From assembly GCA_019636375.1 (NCBI GenBank), contig JAHBXS010000002.1, forward strand, positions 895,621-959,620: DNA of 64,000 nucleotides. The letters run 5' to 3'. The translations under genes were made by a program, and so were the position numbers. Source of the stretch: Pirellulaceae bacterium (lineage in GTDB: Bacteria; Planctomycetota; Planctomycetia; Pirellulales; Pirellulaceae). Numbering within the stretch: position 1 is the first letter of the stretch; the number at the start of each line of letters is the position of its first letter. This document shows, one piece after another, positions 52,797 through 61,909 of this stretch. The notes below the pieces were generated by a model that worked only from the letters and a program-made list of their open reading frames with translations, ran no database searches and had not been told where the DNA came from.

Positions 52797-53044
52797 GCGA
52801 CCCCCTTAAATCGGGACATTCATCGACAGCCGTCAACAGACATGACAGTCAGCAGTCATAGCGGTGCAAACTCAATGCCAATCCCACCCTTTGCACGCTG
52901 TCACTATTGTATCGACTGGAAAACGGACATTCAACAAACAACGTGGGGCTTCGCCAGGAGTTCCTGGTCGTTTTGACCGAATAATCCCAGTGGGCGAATC
53001 CGCTCCAGTGTGTCAATGAAACACAACAGCACAAAATCACTTGT

Positions 53045-53995
53045 TTAATTCCGCCGCTTGCGGAGTTGCTCGCTGTAGCGTTTAAGGGTCCGACGTTCGC
53101 GCCACGTCAAGCTATCCTGGCCTTCTTGATTGATCTTTTCGAGAATCCGGTCCCCTTCAGTTTGCAATTTGGCCCATTGGGCATCGTCACCATCCTCGTC
53201 ATCGTCGCCAGGATTATGAATCTGCAAGTCGCCACGTCCGGCGTTGCGCTTCGTTGACCTTAAGGTTCCAAAGTTCCAGCCTCCATAAAAATAAGCGGCG
53301 GCAAACGCGGCTCCCGTCAGATGTGTTTCAACCGCAATCCGCGATTCAGGATTCAACGCCCGCAACAGATCCAACACGATCAGCAAGACCCCCAGAACCC
53401 AGGCCGGCATTTCGAACGCCCCGAACAAAGCCAATTTCTGTTTGGGGAAATTCAAAATGAACAACATCACCACCGCCGTCACAGCACCGCTGGCACCCAG
53501 ACAACTTCGCGTCATGCCGAACATCCAGCAACTCAACAAAAAACCTAACCCCGACACGACAATCGCAATCAGGTAATAGCGCAGGAATTCTTGGCGGCCC
53601 AAGTGGGCTTCGACGGCATGCCCCAAAAAGAACAGCGTCAGCATGTTGAACAGCAAATGAAACGGGCCGCTGCTCGAATCAAGTGACGAGTGGGCAAAGC
53701 CGTAGGTAAGCAGGTTGACGATTTGCCAGGGCCTTTCTAACAAATTCGACTTGAGGGACATCCAGTGGCTCAACCAGTGCCCAGACCACTTACTTTGGCC
53801 AACTTGCTCGCCAACCATCGTCCCCGTCACCACCGATCCATCACCAGCCACACGGGGAGTGAATAGATCGATCCCAAAGATCACCACATTGATGATGATC
53901 AGGGTGAGGACGATGCTCCGCGTCCCCCCTTGTCGCCACGGCGCAGAGTACTCGTCGTACGAGTCGCGATAATAACCTCGATTTTCGATTCCCAT
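53045..53995 (-). CDS. Rhomboid family intramembrane serine protease
   Basis: 316 residues from ATG 53995; a GTG 9 codons earlier is less likely. Six hydrophobic helices with the rhomboid dyad: S169 in SCLGASGAVTAVV and H225 in VETHLTGAAFAAAYFYGG; HLLFNMLTLFFLG supplies the conserved TM2 His/Asn region. A periplasmic insert (about residues 45-90) sits after TM1. The C-terminal 70 residues are charged. Cleaves membrane-anchored proteins within the bilayer; substrate unknown. Confidence 0.94.
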   Translation of the reverse strand: MGIENRGYYRDSYDEYSAPWRQGGTRSIVLTLIIINVVIFGIDLFTPRVAGDGSVVTGTMVGEQVGQSKWSGHWLSHWMSLKSNLLERPWQIVNLLTYGFAHSSLDSSSGPFHLLFNMLTLFFLGHAVEAHLGRQEFLRYYLIAIVVSGLGFLLSCWMFGMTRSCLGASGAVTAVVMLFILNFPKQKLALFGAFEMPAWVLGVLLIVLDLLRALNPESRIAVETHLTGAAFAAAYFYGGWNFGTLRSTKRNAGRGDLQIHNPGDDDEDGDDAQWAKLQTEGDRILEKINQEGQDSLTWRERRTLKRYSEQLRKRRN

Positions 53996-54526
53996 ACGAT
54001 CTCTTCTAAATCTTTCCGGCACTCAACCAATTCGACGAGTTTGCACAAGCTGTCGAATTCGAGTGCGTGTCCTGTCGAATGCTGGGGAGCCGTCCGCAAA
54101 TGCGATCAATTAGCAACCCATTCGTTGCACGTTCCGCTAAAATGTTGCATCGAATTGGTCGTTCAAACTACGTAGCCGTTCAAACTACGTAGCCGTTCAC
54201 TCCGTGAACGAGCGCCCGCACGTTCACGGAGTGAACGGCCACGTACCCCCGCCCCTGAATTGTGTTGTTTTTCCAGCAGAATTCAACACCAATTGAAGTC
54301 GAACTCAGCACTTATTGCGAAAATGTGTCTAAAAAAATTGCACGATTCGCCGAATGCCTTCAATCGTACTTTCAAGTATTGTTGGCCTGACTAGAGCATG
54401 ACTTAATACATTTGGTTTGCTCGACAAAATTTTCGCCTCTTGTTACTCGGTAACTCGGAAATCGTTTTTAATGACAGCAACTTATTCGGGAGGTATTTGC
54501 TTCTATTCCATCATTAAAACTAAAAG
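53996..54526. repeat. Gap with GTTCAC palindromes and 17-bp tandem repeat
   Basis: No gene seen in 530 bp. At 54160-54246 the unit CGTTCAAACTACGTAGC occurs twice in tandem, followed by CGTTCACTCCGTGAACG and CGTTCACGGAGTGAACGGCC-ACGTAC, the same palindrome family as near 30.6, 37.8 and 56.0 kb. Confidence 0.75.
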
Positions 54527-55759
54527 TTACGATTCGTTTAGCCCCTCGTCGACCCGTACCAAACCCAATCGCAAACACCAAGCCATCACGAGGCCCAGCG
54601 CGAAACCCAACGCAATGTTGTTCAGCCCCATACAGGCGGCGGCCGTCAACAACATCGCAAACGCATCGGTGCGGCTCGTTTGGTCGCGGCAAACTAACGC
54701 CAGTTCCATCCCGGCAAACGCCAACAGCACCCCCAGAATACTCGCAGGAAACGCAGCACACAGCGTGATCAACGAACCTCCGAACAACAGGGCCAGCCCC
54801 ATCTTCACGCACCCCAGAAACAGGATCGAGCCATTCGTTCGGGCTCCGAACCGATACTGGCCGGCCAACCCCCCTGCCCCGTGGCACATGGGCATCCCAC
54901 CAAACCAGCAAGCGATCAAGTTCATCGCCCCCACCGACATCGCCACCTTTCGCGGCGACGCCTCCCGGCCTGGGAACAAATCGCACGACAGAGCACATAC
55001 GGCAATCACCGAGTTGAGAGTCGTCAAGGGAATCTGGGGCAACGTGGCCCTCGGAAAGGCCGTCACGAAATCATTCCAATGCGGCGGCGACCAACTCGGC
55101 AACGTCAGCCCGATCCCCAACGTCCCCAATATCTCCGGCTGGGTCCCCACCGCGATCAACAACCCCGCCCCAAACAAAATCATGGCTGCCGGAACGCGCC
55201 GCGAAAAAAACAACAGCAGCACCGCGATGGCAGCGGCCAGCCCTGTCCCGTAGCTATCGAAGCCGATCCATTGATTCGTCCCTGCCACCATCTGCATCCC
55301 CTTCATCAGCAGGGACAGTCCCAACGCCAATTGCAAACCACGCACCACGCTGCGGGGAATGACACGGTTAAGCCAATCGATCAACCCGGTGAGCCCCAAG
55401 ATCAAAATGATCAAGCTGACCGATGCCCCAGCGGCCAAAATCTGCGGCACCGTTAAGCCTTCGGTCAGTGCCACCGCAGCAATCGCCTTCATCGGCTGCA
55501 CCGCCATCGGGATCGCAAACGTCAATCCGGTGACGACATTAAATAGACCGGCGAAGAAAAGGGCCGAAGCAAAGTTCAATCCGTTTTGAACCGACATCCC
55601 CACGAGCAGCGGCAGAAACGTCCCCAAATCCCCCAGCGAACCGGCAATCTCATTCCGATTAAACTTCGCCTGCCGCAAGACGCTCCACACCCTCCAAGCG
55701 GACTTCACCTCGCCCCCCGTCACCGCATCAGCCGCTGAAGCTTTTTCCGATTCACCCAT
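54527..55759 (-). CDS. Putative sulfate/molybdate transporter (MOT1 type)
   Basis: 410 residues with about ten hydrophobic helices. The family signature FNRNEIAGSLGDLGTFLPLL opens the first membrane segment, and the repeat-like second half contains MNLIACWFGGMPMCHGAGGL AGQYRFGART, both as in MOT1/SulP-related molybdate transporters. By family it imports molybdate or sulfate; the window has no molybdenum-cofactor genes to support either. Confidence 0.88.
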   Translation of the reverse strand: MGESEKASAADAVTGGEVKSAWRVWSVLRQAKFNRNEIAGSLGDLGTFLPLLVGMSVQNGLNFASALFFAGLFNVVTGLTFAIPMAVQPMKAIAAVALTEGLTVPQILAAGASVSLIILILGLTGLIDWLNRVIPRSVVRGLQLALGLSLLMKGMQMVAGTNQWIGFDSYGTGLAAAIAVLLLFFSRRVPAAMILFGAGLLIAVGTQPEILGTLGIGLTLPSWSPPHWNDFVTAFPRATLPQIPLTTLNSVIAVCALSCDLFPGREASPRKVAMSVGAMNLIACWFGGMPMCHGAGGLAGQYRFGARTNGSILFLGCVKMGLALLFGGSLITLCAAFPASILGVLLAFAGMELALVCRDQTSRTDAFAMLLTAAACMGLNNIALGFALGLVMAWCLRLGLVRVDEGLNES

Positions 55760-56424
55760 CAGCTTACCATCCTCAGTACTCCATATTACGCTTACAGATA
55801 TTAAGCCGCTATGCCCTTTTCTAACTGGTAACTGTTCACGAAATTATTAGAATCAGGAGAGTGCCGGCATGAGTTCAAACTTAAACTTAAACTTAAACTT
55901 AAACCATTCCTCAGCGACGCCCAATTCCGTGAACCGTTTCTCCACGCAATTGTAGCCTTCGCAGAGATCAATCGCAGCAGCGGTCACTGAGTCTCGCTGC
56001 CAATCCAACGGAGGATTTCGCGCCGAGAAAATGCTCAATCGCTCGTTCACAGAGTGAACCGCCACGTAGCCCCCATCACCGGCTATCAACTGCACTACAT
56101 CGCCATATCCAAAAGCGAATGAAAGTCCTGTCGCACGCAAAGGCACGAAGACGCAAAGTAAAATCGGCGAAAGTCTTCGCGGCTTTGCGCCTTTGCGCCT
56201 TTGCGCGAGTTTCAATTAAACAACGGCTACAGCCACATATCATTTGAAGTTTTGAAGAGAAATATCGTACAGCCGTGTACCAATCGAAGGCCTTCTCGGA
56301 ATAAGGAATACCGTTGAGTTCTGGACCACAAAGGGCCGCAGCGAGAATGCAGCGAGAAAACAATGCATTTCGAGAGTTGGGGTACCAATTGGTGTACCAA
56401 AACGCAACCGAAACCACCGCGCAT
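55760..56424. repeat. Gap with TTAAAC hexanucleotide repeat and CGCAAAGGC-type repeat
   Basis: No gene accepted. TTAAAC occurs four times in tandem at 55881-55904 (with one imperfect unit before). A GTTCACAGAGTGAAC palindrome with GCCACGTAG lies at 56041-56067. At 56140-56215 a stretch alternates CTTTGCG/CCTTTGCG units, a type also found at 24335-24365. Confidence 0.65.
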
Positions 56425-56450
56425 AAAAAAACCCTGCGAAATTGCAGGGT
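56425..56450 (-). terminator. Rho-independent terminator after tRNA-Asn
   Basis: On the minus strand ACCCTGC-aatttc-GCAGGGT is followed by seven T residues, directly downstream of the tRNA. Confidence 0.88.
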
Positions 56451-56457
56451 TTTCGAG

Positions 56458-56530
56458 CGCCCCCGCTAGGGCTCGAACCTAGGACACACGGATTAACAGT
56501 CCGTTGCTCTACCGACTGAGCTACAAGGGC
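56458..56530 (-). tRNA. tRNA-Asn (GTT)
   Basis: 73 nt, complete cloverleaf on the minus strand: acceptor GCCCTTG/CGGGGGC (two G-U pairs), D-loop AGTCGGTAGA, anticodon loop CTGTTAA on stem ACGGA/TCCGT, T-arm CTAGG-TTCGAGC-CCTAG, discriminator G, no encoded CCA. Followed at once by an intrinsic terminator. Confidence 0.96.
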
Positions 56531-56844
56531 TTATGGGCTTTCTATCGCGTTTGCGACCCCTCTAAGTTTAGAAAAACCAGGGGCGATAGGCAAGACGGTT
56601 TCTGAACGCCAAAAGTTCGCATTTTCAGGGAACTTTTTTAACACTCAACCTAGCAACCACGCAAGAATCGACAGGAACACTTCCTCGAAGAACCCCAGGG
56701 TCTTTGCCAAAATATGGGCCGGTAGAAATCGTAACACGATGAGTTAGCGAGGGATTTTTCAACGCCCCTTGTTCACACTTCGGGTTGCGAATCGCACGCT
56801 ATACTTCGATGACACCCAAGTTTTCTACCAGCCCAGCCAAAAGG
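56531..56844. other. Gap with an inverted copy of a repeat from the 17.6-kb region
   Basis: About 310 bp. The stretch 56743-56794 is, in reverse complement, similar over about 50 bp to 17586-17635 (shared AATCGCAACCCGAAGTGT and CCCTCGCTAAC). Related inverted pairs of CCCGAAGCGTGAGCGAG type occur at 61990-62040. No gene seen. Confidence 0.6.
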
Positions 56845-57858
56845 TCACTCCGAAAGAGCCCGCAAAAATGCCAGAAGCTGTCGTTTTTCGTCGTCGCTCA
56901 GGTTCAGTGGTTTGAGATGCAGGGACAAACCTGGATCGTCCGGAGACCCGCCTCTGCTGTAGAACTCAACGACTTCTTCAAGCGTGGCCAAGCTGCCGTC
57001 GTGCATGTAGGGTGCCGTCCGAGCAACGCCCCGCAAGGTTGGAGTCTTGTAGCGAAAACGGTCGGCATCGGCACCCGTTGCCAGAAACCTCCCCAAGTCG
57101 CGATTCGGATCGCCAAAGCCGACTCCCGTATTGTGAAAGTCTTCGTCCGCGAAATTATCAGTGCTATGGCAGCGCCAACACCCCCCCTTGCTCTCAAACA
57201 ACCATAGCCCTTGCCGAGCGTCTTGGTTCAAGGCCGTGTATTCCTTGTTCCGAAACCGATCGACTTGCGACCCGCCACTCAGTAACGTCCGCATGAAACT
57301 GGCCAAAGCCTTCGCGGTATGCTCGGCTGTTACCAATTCGCTCGATGCTTCGCGATCTGCGTCAGGGAATGCCTCGCGAAAAAATTCTTGATATTCGGCA
57401 GCGGAGCCAAGCCTTGTGAGCGCCTCCGCAATGCTACTCCCCATTTCGTCTGGGTTTTCGATAGGCTGCAGGGCTTGGTCTTCCAAACTCCCGCTGCGAC
57501 CGTCCCAAAAGTGATGTTTTCCATAAGCTCGATTCAGCAGCGTGGGTGCGTTGCGATTCCCCTTGCGGCCTCCGACCCCTTCCGACACGCGATCATTCGT
57601 CGCGAAGTTCAATTCGCGTTGATGGCAACTGGCACAAGAAATTTTCCCGTCGCCAGACAGAATCGGATCAAAGAACAGCTTTTCGCCCAGTCGAATCTTG
57701 GCTTCTGTCAATGGATTATCTTCTGGAATCGGCGGGGTTTGATTGAGGCCAATCGGCAACGACAGAACGTAAGTCTCAGCGGGAGCTTGACCGTGCGACT
57801 CAGACGCTCCTATTAAAAATGCAATCAGTATCAAGCTGAAAGGCAAATTGTGCCGCAT
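56845..57858 (-). CDS. Di-heme cytochrome c peroxidase (CcpA/MauG family)
   Basis: 337 residues with a signal peptide (MRHNLPFSLILIAFLIGASE, cleavage near SHGQA). Two heme c motifs are present: C75-A-S-C78-H79 and C227-W-R-C230-H231. The family signature PTLRGVARTAPYMHDGSLAT LEEVVEFYSRGG lies near the C-terminus. Members reduce hydrogen peroxide in the periplasm or modify proteins (MauG). Single gene. Confidence 0.95.
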   Translation of the reverse strand: MRHNLPFSLILIAFLIGASESHGQAPAETYVLSLPIGLNQTPPIPEDNPLTEAKIRLGEKLFFDPILSGDGKISCASCHQRELNFATNDRVSEGVGGRKGNRNAPTLLNRAYGKHHFWDGRSGSLEDQALQPIENPDEMGSSIAEALTRLGSAAEYQEFFREAFPDADREASSELVTAEHTAKALASFMRTLLSGGSQVDRFRNKEYTALNQDARQGLWLFESKGGCWRCHSTDNFADEDFHNTGVGFGDPNRDLGRFLATGADADRFRYKTPTLRGVARTAPYMHDGSLATLEEVVEFYSRGGSPDDPGLSLHLKPLNLSDDEKRQLLAFLRALSE

Positions 57859-58005
57859 AAAAAATCACCTCGAACAAAGAGGCCCAACGAAATCGCGCGA
57901 ATGGCGACAGCCCTCACTTTCAGCCCCTAAGTATAGACACTTTCTCGTCTAATTCCTAACGCGTGGCCGTTTCCACAGGGCTAATCAGTTTTTCGCAATA
58001 AACAG

Positions 58006-58239
58006 TTAGCCGGAATGCGTTAGCATCCGGTTCTGCCACTTCTTCAGGGAAACCGGAGGCTAACGAGAGCGTCCGGCTTAGTCGCCTCGTATTCCCGAAG
58101 AAAAGCAAGAAACGTAAATATCCGCCGGGTGAACCGGCGGCATTAGTGCCAAGGCGCAATGTTTGTAGCGAGAAGCGTAAATATCACCTGAACAAGTCAG
58201 GTGCATTAAGCCGGACGGTCTCTAACGCATTCCGGCTAA
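58006..58239. repeat. MITE-like element with 17-bp terminal inverted repeats and the two-hairpin core (copy 2)
   Basis: TTAGCCGGAATGCGTTA (58006-58022) is matched by its exact reverse complement at 58223-58239. Inside lie a CCGG-rich palindrome and the two-hairpin repeat: AAACGTAAATAT-CCGCCGG-gtgaa-CCGGCGG-CATTA and, after about 40 bp, AAGCGTAAATAT-CACCTGA-acaag-TCAGGTG-CATTA. No coding capacity. A target-site duplication is not evident. Confidence 0.8.
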
Positions 58240-58276
58240 TCAAAAGTCCGTCAATTTATTTGCGAACGGCTCCTGA

Positions 58277-58354
58277 GTAGCGATAGTCGTCAAGACGTTC
58301 GTTCTTTTTCTCCGCATTTTTTGACGCTACGAAAGTCTTGACGACTTCCGCTAC
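58277..58354. repeat. Palindromic GTAGCGG element
   Basis: GTAGCGATAGTCGTCAAGAC at the left pairs with GTCTTGACGACTTCCGCTAC at the right, with 38 bp between; same family as 17294-17361 and 62056-62114. Confidence 0.8.
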
Positions 58355-58423
58355 CATCAAATCAGCCAGCCCTTTTTTACGAAGTCAATCGTAATGGAAG
58401 CCATCGACGGTGGCTGCGACGGA

Positions 58424-59527
58424 TCACGTTTTTACTGAGCGTTTTAAGGACGAACGCGCGTTGAGGAGCGAGACCAGGGCTCGACCAGGAACGTTTCGCA
58501 ACCAAGTCCCCGGTGCCAAAACGATTCGCCCCAAGCGGTACACGTCGTTGCTCCAGCGGCGATTGGCCTCGTTCATCGGTCCCACCGAATCGGCGACTAG
58601 AATCTCGTGGTCGGCGATCAAATGTTGCAATACCAATTGATTGAGTACATTTCCAGGAGAGTGCGCAGACCAATCTGCCAAGAAGCTTACCTTGTGGGCT
58701 CGATACCAACCGGCACAGGCACACCCAAAATCAAACGCGATAGCCTTGCCGTCCACGCGAAGTATAAACAGGCGGAACAAACCGGCGCGATTTATTTTCT
58801 CCGCCCATTCGAAAAAGAATTGTTCAACCCGGGGATGGCATCTAATCGCCGAACCGGCGGAGCCCTTCCAGCTTTGCATCTCGATGTCAAAAGCTTCGTT
58901 AAGCCCACGCCGCAAATCAGATTCACTCGCTCCAGCAAAGACTTCCAACTCCACCGTTCCGACTTGACGAATTTTTTTCAACTCACCCCGTCCTTTTTGC
59001 CGTGAGTTGCGTGACAAGCTCGCTTCAAATGTTTCCCAGGTCTCTGGCAAAACGGTGATGCCAACCTCAAAACGTGACTTATGTTGCACGCCCCAGGCCC
59101 GCTCTGTCGCGACCTCGGTCAACGTTTCCCATTCAGGCCGCTCCAGGGGAATCCAATCGAGCCACCAGTGGTTCGCTCGAAGGCGCGACATCCCGTCCAC
59201 CAACTCATTGCAGACATCAAGCGAATCCGCATCGGGATCGATCAGAAGTTGGCCGCATTGGTGCCATTCATTTGCCAATCCACGCTCGACTCGAAACAAA
59301 CCGTGTTCGCGATTTTCTACGACAGGTAATCCGGCAACCAATCGCCCCTCCTCATCGCGAACGATCACTAGCGCGAGTTCTTGATCGGCAGCAAAGGAAT
59401 CTCGGTGCAACTGGACGATTTCCAAACGGGCGTCGGCGACGGGAACGCGACTCGCGGTCCACAGCCGATTCCACTCATCGGTCAAATTTGCGATCTCATC
59501 GGCACCTCGAATAATTTCATGGTTCAT
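58424..59527 (-). CDS. GNAT/FemAB-like acetyltransferase (BioF2/CelD type)
   Basis: 367 residues. The middle (TWETFEASLSRNSRQKGRGE LKKIRQ) and second half (FRLFILRVDGKAIAFDFGCA, APGNVLNQ-like SAHSPGNVLNQLVLQHLIAD) match the Acetyltransf_6 group found in polysaccharide and cellulose (CelD) clusters and near exosortase loci. It overlaps the preceding transferase gene by 11 bp. Last gene of a three-gene transferase operon; acceptor unknown. Confidence 0.85.
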   Translation of the reverse strand: MNHEIIRGADEIANLTDEWNRLWTASRVPVADARLEIVQLHRDSFAADQELALVIVRDEEGRLVAGLPVVENREHGLFRVERGLANEWHQCGQLLIDPDADSLDVCNELVDGMSRLRANHWWLDWIPLERPEWETLTEVATERAWGVQHKSRFEVGITVLPETWETFEASLSRNSRQKGRGELKKIRQVGTVELEVFAGASESDLRRGLNEAFDIEMQSWKGSAGSAIRCHPRVEQFFFEWAEKINRAGLFRLFILRVDGKAIAFDFGCACAGWYRAHKVSFLADWSAHSPGNVLNQLVLQHLIADHEILVADSVGPMNEANRRWSNDVYRLGRIVLAPGTWLRNVPGRALVSLLNARSSLKRSVKT

Positions 59528-60701
59528 GGTCGTCTTGTGCCTCCGTTTTCAAGGGATGTGTATGCTGATCGATTGTTTGCGGCCCCACGTTTCGCTTAAA
59601 TCGCCGCCGCAGCCATAAAGCGGTTGTCATCCCCCAACCCGCCGCTCCCGGCGGAAACAAATAGGTGCGATAAAGAGGAACGCGCTGCGCCAACCAACCG
59701 GCTTTGTACGGCTCGTCGCCGCGTAAAAAGTCGAATTGTTGTTTGCCGATTTCGATGGCGTGGCGGATCGTGGCAGCATTGACAATGTGCCCCGGCTCCA
59801 AATTCAAAAGCTCCGTATCAATTCCCGATTGATACATTGAAGTGGTCTGTCCCGAATCGAACATGAGCAAGATCGCCAAGGGGCGCTCGTCAAAGGTCAC
59901 CACCGAAAACCACGCTTGATCGAAACTGGCGAACCCCAGCACCGCTCGTTTGAGAAATCGCTCGAATCGGGGATCGGCAAAGCAGCCTGGATCACCCACC
60001 TGAGTTCTCCGCAGTTGATGCAGGCGCACAAATTCTGGCCACCAGAAACGAACCCCCTCTTCGTCGCGAGTCACGTGGTGCTGGACGTTTTTCTGGTCGA
60101 GCAATTTCGTGGCCTTTTTAGCCTTCCGCCGCCGCGAGTAGTGCAATTGATTGAGATATTCGTTCCAAGAGCTTGGCAATTCCATCCGCCAGGCTCCTTC
60201 GATTGCGACGGTATCGCGATACCAACCATTGTCGAGCAACGTTTGAAAGAATGCCTCCCATTCCGGCGAATCATCCCGATGCCCTTCGATCTCAATCGGC
60301 GTGGCCAAATCCCAATTCTTACGGGATTCAACAACGAACCATTCCGCCAATTTCCGACCTACAAGTTCACATTCATCATCACGGCAGGCGATTCGCGTGT
60401 GGTCGCTGCACACCTGACCTCCGCCCGGAAGTTTCCACCACGGCAAACCCCATTTCGACTGGCGATACCACGCCGAAATCCCCAACGGCTCTCCGGTCGC
60501 CGAACGGACGGCCAGCATCGTCAACTCACGATCTCGCACGCCACGTTGTTCCTGGTGGTAGTCGAACCACGAGTTCAAACGCCAATCGGGGGATTGCATA
60601 AAACAGTCACCTGCCATACCTCGCCAGGTTTCCCGCAAACCTTCGATGTCTTGGCCGCTCAACCGCTGGACGGTCGCTTCGTCTTGTTTTGTCTCGATCA
60701 T
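59517..60701 (-). CDS. GNAT/FemAB-like acetyltransferase (BioF2/CelD type)
   Basis: 394 residues from ATG 60701 (MIETKQDEATVQRLSGQDIE), which follows GGAGGGAG and overlaps the stop of the acyltransferase gene (ATGA); a 93-codon longer frame runs antisense-free through that gene and is rejected. The core (PSSWNEYLNQLHYSRRRKAK KATKLL) and the end (LEPGHIVNAATIRHAIEIGK QQFDFLRGDEPYKAGW) are the Acetyltransf_6 pattern, similar in order to the neighbouring transferase. Probably arose by an old duplication. Confidence 0.86.
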   Translation of the reverse strand: MIETKQDEATVQRLSGQDIEGLRETWRGMAGDCFMQSPDWRLNSWFDYHQEQRGVRDRELTMLAVRSATGEPLGISAWYRQSKWGLPWWKLPGGGQVCSDHTRIACRDDECELVGRKLAEWFVVESRKNWDLATPIEIEGHRDDSPEWEAFFQTLLDNGWYRDTVAIEGAWRMELPSSWNEYLNQLHYSRRRKAKKATKLLDQKNVQHHVTRDEEGVRFWWPEFVRLHQLRRTQVGDPGCFADPRFERFLKRAVLGFASFDQAWFSVVTFDERPLAILLMFDSGQTTSMYQSGIDTELLNLEPGHIVNAATIRHAIEIGKQQFDFLRGDEPYKAGWLAQRVPLYRTYLFPPGAAGWGMTTALWLRRRFKRNVGPQTIDQHTHPLKTEAQDDHEP

Positions 60702-61909
60702 CGTCGAACTCCCTCCGTGGTGACGGCACTCAGTGGGCCGATCGCGGCTTGCGATTTTGGTTGCACAAAGCGTTTTCTCAAAGCCGCTGTCAGAGGTCGC
60801 TCCAGTCCATAGGCGGCTGCGGTCGAAAGCACGATCGTGGCTGGCAATGCCACCGCGAAACAAACCACCGGTTCCAGTTCCACCGTTTGATTCAACCAAC
60901 CGATGAATACGGAGCCCAAGTTGTTGTGCAACAAATACAACATGTATGAAATCGAACTGACAAAGACCAGTGGACGCCAACGCAAGATGGGAACCCTGCG
61001 ATACAGACTCATCCCCAACAGAAAAGCCAAACCGACTGAGACCGCTGGGTTATGTCCATGCCGATCAATTGCATGAAATACAACGAGTGAAGCGATAATC
61101 CCCAGCAACAGCCCAAGATTCCCCTGCATCCACGCGTCTGCCCTTGGACAAGCAACCCCCGCCGCTTCGCGAGCTTGATCGCGTCGCCAGATTTCGTGCA
61201 ACAAAATCCCGACGGCAAACAACGGGAAATAGTCCAGCAAAAACAGTTGCCGCACGACGTTCAGCCCTTGATGCCAGCCCTCGTAACCGGGAGTAATCAA
61301 CATTGCATCGATCCCCCAACATCCGAACCAACATATTGCAAGCCCCACTCCAACCGCCCGCAACGGGCGTTCTAGCCATCCGCGAACGAACAGTGTCAAC
61401 AAGATTCCGTAGAACAGAACCTCGACTTGCAGCGTCCACATCACCGGCTCAAGGCATTCGTAGCCGAACAGATTGGGCATCACCGTCAAATTGGCCAGCA
61501 GTTGCGGCCAGGTCCAGGTCGGGTTCATCGTGAGGGGCCAACATGCCAACAAGAACAAATTGAGTCCGATCACAATGTAATAGCAGGGCAGAATCCGCAG
61601 ACAACGCGACGCCAAAAATCCCTTGGCATCTCGCTTGCGAAGGATCGTCAAGGCATTGACGACACCACTGAGCATGAAGAACAACTGCACGCCATACTTG
61701 CCGTACGGAAACTCAAAACCCAAGGGTGACGAATAGCCATATTTGACGCTGTAGACATGCGTAAAATGAAACAGCATCAGATTGAGCGCCGCCAATGCGC
61801 GCAAAGCGTCGAGTTCGACGATTCGCGGAAGTGGTTTCGGTTTTAGCGGGTCCACAAATGGGCCTTTGGCGTTGAATCTAGGGAAAAAGGAGTTTCCGAA
61901 ATGCTTCAC
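60698..61909 (-). CDS. Acyltransferase 3 family membrane protein
   Basis: About 400 residues with about ten hydrophobic helices. The family start RIVELDALRALAALNLMLFH FTH contains the conserved Arg and His of the Acyl_transf_3 catalytic core. Such enzymes O-acylate extracellular glycans. The start is uncertain: the longest frame begins at a TTG (61942) inside a repeat; GTG 61909 and GTG 61855 (AAAGG upstream) are alternatives. First gene of an operon with two GNAT transferases. Confidence 0.85.
   Translation of the reverse strand: MKHFGNSFFPRFNAKGPFVDPLKPKPLPRIVELDALRALAALNLMLFHFTHVYSVKYGYSSPLGFEFPYGKYGVQLFFMLSGVVNALTILRKRDAKGFLASRCLRILPCYYIVIGLNLFLLACWPLTMNPTWTWPQLLANLTVMPNLFGYECLEPVMWTLQVEVLFYGILLTLFVRGWLERPLRAVGVGLAICWFGCWGIDAMLITPGYEGWHQGLNVVRQLFLLDYFPLFAVGILLHEIWRRDQAREAAGVACPRADAWMQGNLGLLLGIIASLVVFHAIDRHGHNPAVSVGLAFLLGMSLYRRVPILRWRPLVFVSSISYMLYLLHNNLGSVFIGWLNQTVELEPVVCFAVALPATIVLSTAAAYGLERPLTAALRKRFVQPKSQAAIGPLSAVTTEGVRR

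Noticed and set aside
55853..56215. 120-codon minus-strand frame ending in KFKFKFKF
   Set aside because: The KF run comes from the TTAAAC hexanucleotide repeat and the start from a CTTTGCG-type repeat; no domain or ribosome site. A degenerate gene cannot be fully excluded.
59517..60980. Longer start for the first GNAT gene (487 codons)
   Set aside because: The extra 93 codons overlap the 3' end of the acyltransferase gene and lack similarity; ATG 60701 has GGAGGGAG and an ATGA overlap.
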